The position numbers and the translations under genes were made by a program. The notes below the pieces were generated by a model. The model made no database searches and had not been told where the DNA came from. It saw only the letters and a program-made list of their open reading frames with translations. A stretch of DNA of 26,535 bases from CAYUUP01 sp964447925. GTDB lineage: Bacteria; Bacillota; Clostridia; Oscillospirales; Oscillospiraceae. Below are positions 22,356 through 26,535 of this stretch, one piece after another (positions within the stretch are counted from its first letter, which is position 1; every line of letters starts with the position of its first letter). The stretch is from assembly GCA_964447925.1 (NCBI GenBank), contig CAYUUP010000011.1, forward strand, positions 1 through 26,535, read 5' to 3'.

Positions 22356-22829
22356 ATGAAAGCACTGGTTTTTTCTGATTCCCATGGCCATACGTCCTCT
22401 ATGTGTGCCGCCATAGAACGGGAAACGCCAGATATCGTCTTCCACTTGGGAGATGGCTGGCAGGATATCATGACTGTGATGTGCGGCTATCCGGAGCTTC
22501 CTCTGTATCAGGTCACTGGCAATTGTGACTGGGGCCAGCGGGGGCCAGACCAGTTAGAATTGAATTGGGCAGGGCTGAAGCTCTTTTTATGCCATGGTCA
22601 CCGCTACGGTGTAAAAACCGGGCTGGATGTGCTGACGGCCTATGGGGTGAGCCGAGAGGCAGATGTGGTTCTCTTTGGCCATACCCATCAGCCGCTGGCA
22701 CAGCAGAGAAGTGGGATTTGGATTTTCAATCCCGGCAGCATTGGGACGGGGTGGCGGCCCAGCTACGGCCTGCTGACGGCGGAGCAGGATAAAATCGATT
22801 GCGAAATCATCTATTTGAAAGGGTCGTGA
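22356..22829 (+). CDS. YfcE/MJ0936-type metallophosphoesterase
   Basis: 157 residues from ATG 22356. Calcineurin-like metal ligands follow the family order: Asp8 and His10 (FSDSHGH), Asp33 (HLGDGWQD), Asn56 (VTGNCDWG), His80 (LCHGHRYG), His109 and His111 (FGHTHQP), then NPGSIG. YfcE-like enzymes hydrolyse phosphodiesters with two bound metals such as Mn2+; the natural substrate is usually unknown. The only nearby ribosome site (AAGGAG) is 13 bases from the ATG, longer than ideal. In clostridia this gene often follows the RNase PH/RdgB genes; here it precedes coaX by 6 bp, so the two form an operon. Confidence 0.9.
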   Translation: MKALVFSDSHGHTSSMCAAIERETPDIVFHLGDGWQDIMTVMCGYPELPLYQVTGNCDWGQRGPDQLELNWAGLKLFLCHGHRYGVKTGLDVLTAYGVSREADVVLFGHTHQPLAQQRSGIWIFNPGSIGTGWRPSYGLLTAEQDKIDCEIIYLKGS

Positions 22830-22835
22830 GCAGAT

Positions 22836-23639
22836 ATGCTTATGGTCATTGACGTAGGGAACAGCAATATGGTGTTTGCCCTCTATGAGGGGGAAAAGCT
22901 GGTTGGCTCTTTCCGGCTGGCAACGGGCAATAGCCACACGTCTGATGAGATCGGTCTCACTGTCTGCGCCTATTTTACCCGCTTCGGTCTGGATATCGGT
23001 CAGGTCACAGGAGCCATCATCGTCTCCGTTGTCCCCAATATCATGCAGTCACTGGCCAGCGCCATTGTCAAGTATTTTAATTGTAAGCCGGTTGTAGTGA
23101 ATCAGCATATCACCGCCGGACTCCGCTACAAGGACGGCCAGGATCATGACCTGGAGCTGGGGGGTGACCGCTCTGTAGCCTGCCTGGCTGCGTTGGAGCA
23201 GTACGGCGGTCCACTGTTGGTGCTGGACTTCGGTACCGCCACAACTATAGACGCCCTAAACCGGGAGGGTGTTTATATAGGCGGCTCTATCTGCGCCGGG
23301 TTGGGTACTTCGGTAGATGCTCTGTACCACAGTGCCGCCATGCTGCCCAATGTACAGCTGGAGTTTCCGGCCCAAATGCTGGGGTTTGACACCATGACCC
23401 AAATTCAAGCTGGGGCGGTGGGAGGATATATTGGGGCCATCGAGTACCTGATTCGCCGCTCCAAGGAAGAATTGGGAGAGCCTTCCGCCCGTGTGGTTGC
23501 CACCGGGGGTATGGCCCGGCTAATGGCGGAAAATTCCTCTGTCATTGACGTGGTGTCTCCCATGCTGATTCCCGACGGCCTGCGGCTGCTGTACCGGCGG
23601 TACCGTGAACAACAAGCACAAAAAACTTCTCCTGCCTGA
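22836..23639 (+). CDS. coaX: Type III pantothenate kinase (CoaX)
   Basis: 267 residues. ASKHA-fold signatures: the phosphate-1 motif MVIDVGNSN (3-11), the catalytic region LELGGDRSVACLAAL (Asp111; usually GADR, here GGDR), the phosphate-2 motif LVLDFGTATTID (128-139), and the adenosine motif VVATGGMARLMA near residue 225. It phosphorylates pantothenate with ATP as the first step of coenzyme A synthesis, is typically K+-dependent and is not feedback-inhibited by CoA. ATG lies 6 bp after yfcE with a weak AAAGGG site. The terminator stem begins inside its last codons. Confidence 0.95.
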   Translation: MLMVIDVGNSNMVFALYEGEKLVGSFRLATGNSHTSDEIGLTVCAYFTRFGLDIGQVTGAIIVSVVPNIMQSLASAIVKYFNCKPVVVNQHITAGLRYKDGQDHDLELGGDRSVACLAALEQYGGPLLVLDFGTATTIDALNREGVYIGGSICAGLGTSVDALYHSAAMLPNVQLEFPAQMLGFDTMTQIQAGAVGGYIGAIEYLIRRSKEELGEPSARVVATGGMARLMAENSSVIDVVSPMLIPDGLRLLYRRYREQQAQKTSPA

Positions 23640-23660
23640 ATGCGGGCGGGAGAGGTTTTT
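23621..23660. terminator. Bidirectional rho-independent terminator (coaX / nitroreductase)
   Basis: A 14-bp stem (23624-23637 with 23644-23657, three G-U pairs in the rightward RNA) and a 6-nt loop. T5 follows rightward, and the leftward strand has a run of T from the A-rich left flank (23619-23625). It overlaps the coaX stop and serves both convergent units. Confidence 0.85.
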
Positions 23661-23673
23661 CATCCTTATTCGC

Positions 23674-24462
23674 TTATTCGTCATTGGGCAGAGCTTCCAG
23701 CCAGTGTACCTCTGGCCGAGGTCTGCTGGGGATGTTTACATACTGCTCTCCCTGGGGCCAGCCTGTCATCAGCGCACATCGCACCCGACAGCCTTCAGGA
23801 ACATCCAACAGCGCCCGCAAATGGGGGGCGCTGTCAGTGACCTGGCGAAGGTAGCCGCCCCAACAGGTTCCAAGCCCCCGGTGATTTAAGTACAGATCCA
23901 GAGTTGCCATCGCCGCAGCTGGATCCAATATGGGATTCAGACAGCCTTCCGGGGACCAGGCGATGATGATGCAGGGGGCGTTGCAGGTCAGCAGATTCAG
24001 CCCCCTGTCGTAGAGCTTGGGCAGCTCGGGGGCGTAGCCACTCTCCCGACAGAAATCCATGGCCCGGCCAGTGAAATCCTCCACAGCCTCCTTGCCCCAT
24101 AGCACAGACCAGCGGTAAGCACGCTGGTTTTTTCCGCTGGGAGCGTAGGCCGTCAGATGCAACCCCCGCTCAATTATATCCCGGGGCGGCAGTTCCGGGG
24201 AAAAGTGGCGCACAGAGCGGCGGGAGCAAATTAAGTACTCTAAATCGTCCTCCGGCGGTTCGATGCAGTGGATACCGGCCTGGGGCAGAGAGATTGACTG
24301 GGTGGGACAGGTGGACACACAGTGACCGCAGAGGATGCATCGCCGCTGGAGAAGTATCTCCGGCGGTTTTCCTATGCCCAGCACCCCCATGGAGCAGCTC
24401 CTGACACACCGGCCACAGCCGACACAGCTCTCTGCCTGGACGAATGGGAATATGTTATCCAT
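23674..24462 (-). CDS. Ferredoxin-domain nitroreductase family protein
   Basis: 262 residues. The N terminus holds two 4Fe-4S motifs: Cys13, 16, 19, 23 (ESCVGCGRCVRSC) and Cys42, 45, 48, 52 (CILCGHCVSTCP). An FMN-dependent nitroreductase domain follows from about residue 78 (SRRSVRHFSPE, YAPSGKNQRAYRW, NHRGLGTCWGGYL). Members of this fused family are common in anaerobes and probably pass ferredoxin-level electrons to FMN to reduce an unknown substrate. Cysteine residues near 159-163 (LTCNAPC) and in GLGTCWG are extra to the clusters. ATG preceded by AGGAGC. It starts 19 bp after the degenerate kinase gene on the same strand, so they are probably cotranscribed. Confidence 0.92.
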   Translation of the reverse strand: MDNIFPFVQAESCVGCGRCVRSCSMGVLGIGKPPEILLQRRCILCGHCVSTCPTQSISLPQAGIHCIEPPEDDLEYLICSRRSVRHFSPELPPRDIIERGLHLTAYAPSGKNQRAYRWSVLWGKEAVEDFTGRAMDFCRESGYAPELPKLYDRGLNLLTCNAPCIIIAWSPEGCLNPILDPAAAMATLDLYLNHRGLGTCWGGYLRQVTDSAPHLRALLDVPEGCRVRCALMTGWPQGEQYVNIPSRPRPEVHWLEALPNDE

Positions 24463-24481
24463 CTTACAATAGCTCCTGTTC

Positions 24482-25579
24482 TCAGTTCAATAAATCAATG
24501 GGGTCGTAGCAGTCCAGCGGGAGAACATCTGCCAGCCCTATCAGCACGGATGGAAAGGCAAAACCCTTCTGAGGGCGCAGGGCGGGGTGTTCACGTAACG
24601 CAGGGCAATAACTCCCTTTAGCCAGAGGGAGGGTCACCACTACCTTGGCCTGGCTGCCAGGAAGGATTACCAGAGTACCCCGATGGAACCGGGCAATGCG
24701 CTCACAGATAGAGATGCCAAGACCAAGCCCCCGCTTAGGCGTGGGGGAGAAGGGTTGCCACAGGGCAGGACGGAGGGCATCTGCGGCCTCGCTCTCGTCC
24801 ATACCTGTTCCATTGCTGCTGACGATCATAAAGATCCGGCTCTCATCTCTTCGCAGTACCAGGGAGACGGCAGGCTGTGGCTGTTCTGTCCCAATTGACC
24901 CCACAGCATTGGAAACCAGATGGAAGATCATTTGGGTTAGCAGTTCACTGCTCCCCTGAACTAGCAAATTGCCTGGCGGACATTCCAGCGTAAAGTGGAA
25001 GCCAGCTATCTGACCCACTGCCACCAATTCCCGCTCCAGCTGCAGGCAGAGTCCTGCTAAGTCCATGACTTCCAGCATATAGCCTGCTTTATCCGCTCGG
25101 GAAAGGCGGCTGAGCGCCTGCAGGTTTTGGGCCAATCGGGTCATGCGGCAGTGACTGTGCAGCACAGCAGCCATCCGCCTCCGAGTCTCAATATCCTCCG
25201 GCGGCTCCATCTCCTGCAGGGCCAGGGCGGAGGCGTTGAGACACTGGTCAATCTGCCAGCCGATAGCCGCAAGGCCATCATTCAGCTGATCCGGCTCCAG
25301 GGTTACTGGCTCCAGAACCACAAGTGTCCCCTTCGGGAGCGCATGGACGTGAAGAAAGTAATCTGCACCCCCAAAGTGAAGCTCCATCTCGTCCTCCACG
25401 CGTAAAAGTGCGGCCAGTTCCGGATGGAGAGGGGCTGACTCAGCCAGTGGGATTTCATTTTCTTGGAACAGTATTTCTGCAGGACGGTTAAAGCCCAAAA
25501 CAATATCCTCCCGTACCAGCAGGGCAGGGAAGGGGATTATATCAAATAAAACTTCACCGGGCAGTTGAAAGTGTTCCAT
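24482..25579 (-). CDS. Degenerate cytosolic histidine-kinase-like protein
   Basis: 365 residues with no membrane segment. A PAS-like N-terminal domain (about 7-95) comes first. A dimerisation helix follows that reads IGWQIDQCLNASALAL where active kinases have xxHExRTPLNA: Trp108 replaces the phospho-acceptor His. The HATPase_c domain (about 205-320) keeps the N box (HLVSNAV, Asn224) and a G2 loop (GLGLGISICERIA, 284-296). In the G1 box Ser255 replaces the adenine-binding Asp (SSNGTGM for DNGxGI). A 45-residue C-terminal extension of unknown type follows. It is probably unable to autophosphorylate and may act as an ATP-gated or protein-binding regulator. GAGGT precedes the ATG. It is followed by the ferredoxin-nitroreductase gene. 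Confidence 0.8.
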   Translation of the reverse strand: MEHFQLPGEVLFDIIPFPALLVREDIVLGFNRPAEILFQENEIPLAESAPLHPELAALLRVEDEMELHFGGADYFLHVHALPKGTLVVLEPVTLEPDQLNDGLAAIGWQIDQCLNASALALQEMEPPEDIETRRRMAAVLHSHCRMTRLAQNLQALSRLSRADKAGYMLEVMDLAGLCLQLERELVAVGQIAGFHFTLECPPGNLLVQGSSELLTQMIFHLVSNAVGSIGTEQPQPAVSLVLRRDESRIFMIVSSNGTGMDESEAADALRPALWQPFSPTPKRGLGLGISICERIARFHRGTLVILPGSQAKVVVTLPLAKGSYCPALREHPALRPQKGFAFPSVLIGLADVLPLDCYDPIDLLN

Positions 25580-25690
25580 AATTGACCTCGCTGTCGTGAA
25601 TCTTTTCCCAGTCTACCATAGTAGGATTATCTAAATGCACCAGTGCCACACAGGTAAATTTGGCCTGTTTTGTCCCGGCTAAGGGCGAAC

Positions 25691-25709
25691 TTTGTCGAAA
25701 CCTGTCGAT
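25691..25709 (+). promoter_or_regulatory. Tandem Spo0A (0A) boxes
   Basis: TGTCGAA at 25693-25699 is the exact core of the 0A box, and TGTCGAT at 25703-25709 follows exactly 10 bp later in the same orientation, so two Spo0A monomers could bind side by side. The site is 114 bp upstream of the degenerate kinase gene and about 325 bp upstream of gapA. Which gene it controls is not clear. Confidence 0.55.
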
Positions 25710-25952
25710 TTCAAAATCCAGTATATCAGGTTATGCGGGGAATTGCAAGTGGTAGCATGTATAATCGTCCCCTTACCAGCAGGATTTCGAAATTCCCTGA
25801 GTAAAAGCGGCCGTAAAAGAAAATTTACATATAATTATTCCAAAATATGGAAAATTAAAGAAGAAACCGTGAGATTTCAAAGAAGATAGGGAGGGAATTA
25901 CTAAAATTTGGCCACAATCACATGTCAAAATGCCAAAAATTCCTTTTTCCCC
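25710..25952. other. AT-rich intergenic region upstream of gapA
   Basis: About 240 bp with no open frame that has a ribosome site. It contains an isolated TATAAT (25830-25835) with no -35. An imperfect inverted repeat (GGAATT...AATTTGGC at about 25894-25913 against GCCAAAAATTCC at about 25932-25943) might form a regulatory structure. Confidence 0.4.
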
Positions 25953-25981
25953 TTTTATGCGGGGGTGATTTTGGTTATAAT
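25953..25981 (+). promoter_or_regulatory. Promoter for gapA
   Basis: TATAAT (25976-25981) with a weak TTTTAT at -35 (25953-25958) and 17-bp spacing. The leader is about 47 nt. Confidence 0.55.
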
Positions 25982-26034
25982 AGGGATGTATCATCTGCAC
26001 CAATTTACTTCATTTGAGAAGGAGTGTATTTTCA

Positions 26035-26535
26035 ATGAGCATTAAAATCGGCATCAACGGCTTTGGGCGTATCGGACGTCTGGTCTTTCGGGCCGGCATC
26101 GACCGTCCTGATCTGGAATTCGTTGGCATCAATGACCCTGGCATGACCCCAGACTATATGGCTTATATGCTGCGGTATGACACCATGCACGGCCGCTTCA
26201 ATGGCACCATTGAGTACGACGAACATTCCATCACCGTCAATGGCAAGAAGATCATGGTATACGCCGCCATGAAGCCCGAGGAACTGCCTTGGGGCGAGTT
26301 GGGCGCGGAATATGTGGTGGAGTCCACCGGCCTGTTCCTGACCAAAGAAAAGGCCCAGGGGCATTTGGCCGCTGGTGCCAAGAAGGTGGTCATGTCCGCC
26401 CCCTCCAAAGATGACACTCCAATGTTCGTCATGGGTGTCAACAACACAGCCTATGACAGCAGCATGAATTTTGTTTCAAATGCCTCCTGTACCACTAACT
26501 GCCTGGCCCCCATTGCCAAGGTTCTGAATGACAAC
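26035..26535 (+). CDS. gapA: Glyceraldehyde-3-phosphate dehydrogenase, N-terminal half (3' truncated by window)
   Basis: 167 residues are visible and the frame is open at the window end. NAD-binding Rossmann motif KIGINGFGRIGRLVFR (4-19), ESTGLF, then SAPSKDDTP. The active-site sequence SNASCTTNCLAP contains the catalytic cysteine. The enzyme oxidises glyceraldehyde-3-phosphate with phosphate and NAD+ in glycolysis. ATG preceded by AAGGAG about 10 bases upstream. No cggR regulator gene is upstream, unlike the Bacillus gapA operon; whether pgk and tpiA follow cannot be seen. Confidence 0.97.
   Translation, partial: MSIKIGINGFGRIGRLVFRAGIDRPDLEFVGINDPGMTPDYMAYMLRYDTMHGRFNGTIEYDEHSITVNGKKIMVYAAMKPEELPWGELGAEYVVESTGLFLTKEKAQGHLAAGAKKVVMSAPSKDDTPMFVMGVNNTAYDSSMNFVSNASCTTNCLAPIAKVLNDN

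Noticed and set aside
22346..22378. 10-codon ORF overlapping the yfcE start
   Set aside because: Its ATG is only 3 bases after AAGGAG, too close for initiation, and it is probably incidental.
1..26535. CRISPR array, tRNA/rRNA genes, intact insertion sequence, prophage, defence system
   Set aside because: I read for regularly spaced repeats, RNA gene signatures, transposase or integrase motifs and nuclease/helicase pairs, and found none beyond the TnpV-like scar.

Overview
The window looks like a chromosomal segment of an anaerobic, spore-forming clostridium, most likely of the Oscillospiraceae (Flavonifractor / Pseudoflavonifractor / Oscillibacter-like). The case rests on a SpoIID gene, a tandem Spo0A-type box, an O2-scavenging flavodiiron protein, strong AGGAGG-type ribosome sites, frequent GTG/TTG starts and clostridial small-protein families. 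It is mostly ordinary core genome. Both ends cut a gene: relA/spoT at the left and gapA at the right.

Left part (1-7.6 kb): the 3' portion of the (p)ppGpp synthetase/hydrolase; convergent spoIID; a citrate synthase behind a near-consensus promoter; a 63-residue clostridial protein with a GTG start; a leftward comEA plus orphan OmpR-type response regulator pair ending in a clear terminator; and a secreted D-Ala-D-Ala carboxypeptidase followed by a small membrane protein and a 19-bp terminator hairpin.

Middle (7.6-15.4 kb): a leftward GT2 glycosyltransferase diverges from a three-gene operon (Cys-patch protein, membrane-anchored heavy-metal domain protein, flavodiiron protein). Next come a decayed stretch with a frameshifted TnpV-like remnant, a DUF975 membrane protein, a LysR regulator, and a prephenate dehydrogenase carrying a DAHP-synthase-type ferredoxin-like domain at its N terminus. 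The 860 bp that follow hold a terminator, a decayed EamA permease, an unexplained 16-bp inverted repeat, a possible 35-residue gene and a PHO box.

Right part (15.4-26.5 kb): the high-affinity phosphate operon pstS-pstC-pstA-pstB-phoU, with a hairpin between pstS and pstC; a TIGR04076 protein; trpS; a leftward cassette of three uncharacterised small proteins; yfcE-type phosphodiesterase and coaX; a leftward pair of a degenerate histidine kinase and a ferredoxin-nitroreductase; and gapA.

No rRNA, tRNA, CRISPR array, intact insertion sequence or prophage was seen. The best candidates for something undescribed are the FXD-TyrA fusion, the kinase that lacks its phospho-acceptor histidine beside a ferredoxin-nitroreductase, the three-small-protein cassette, and the metal-domain/flavodiiron operon. 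All functional statements come from motif recognition by eye; no database search was run.
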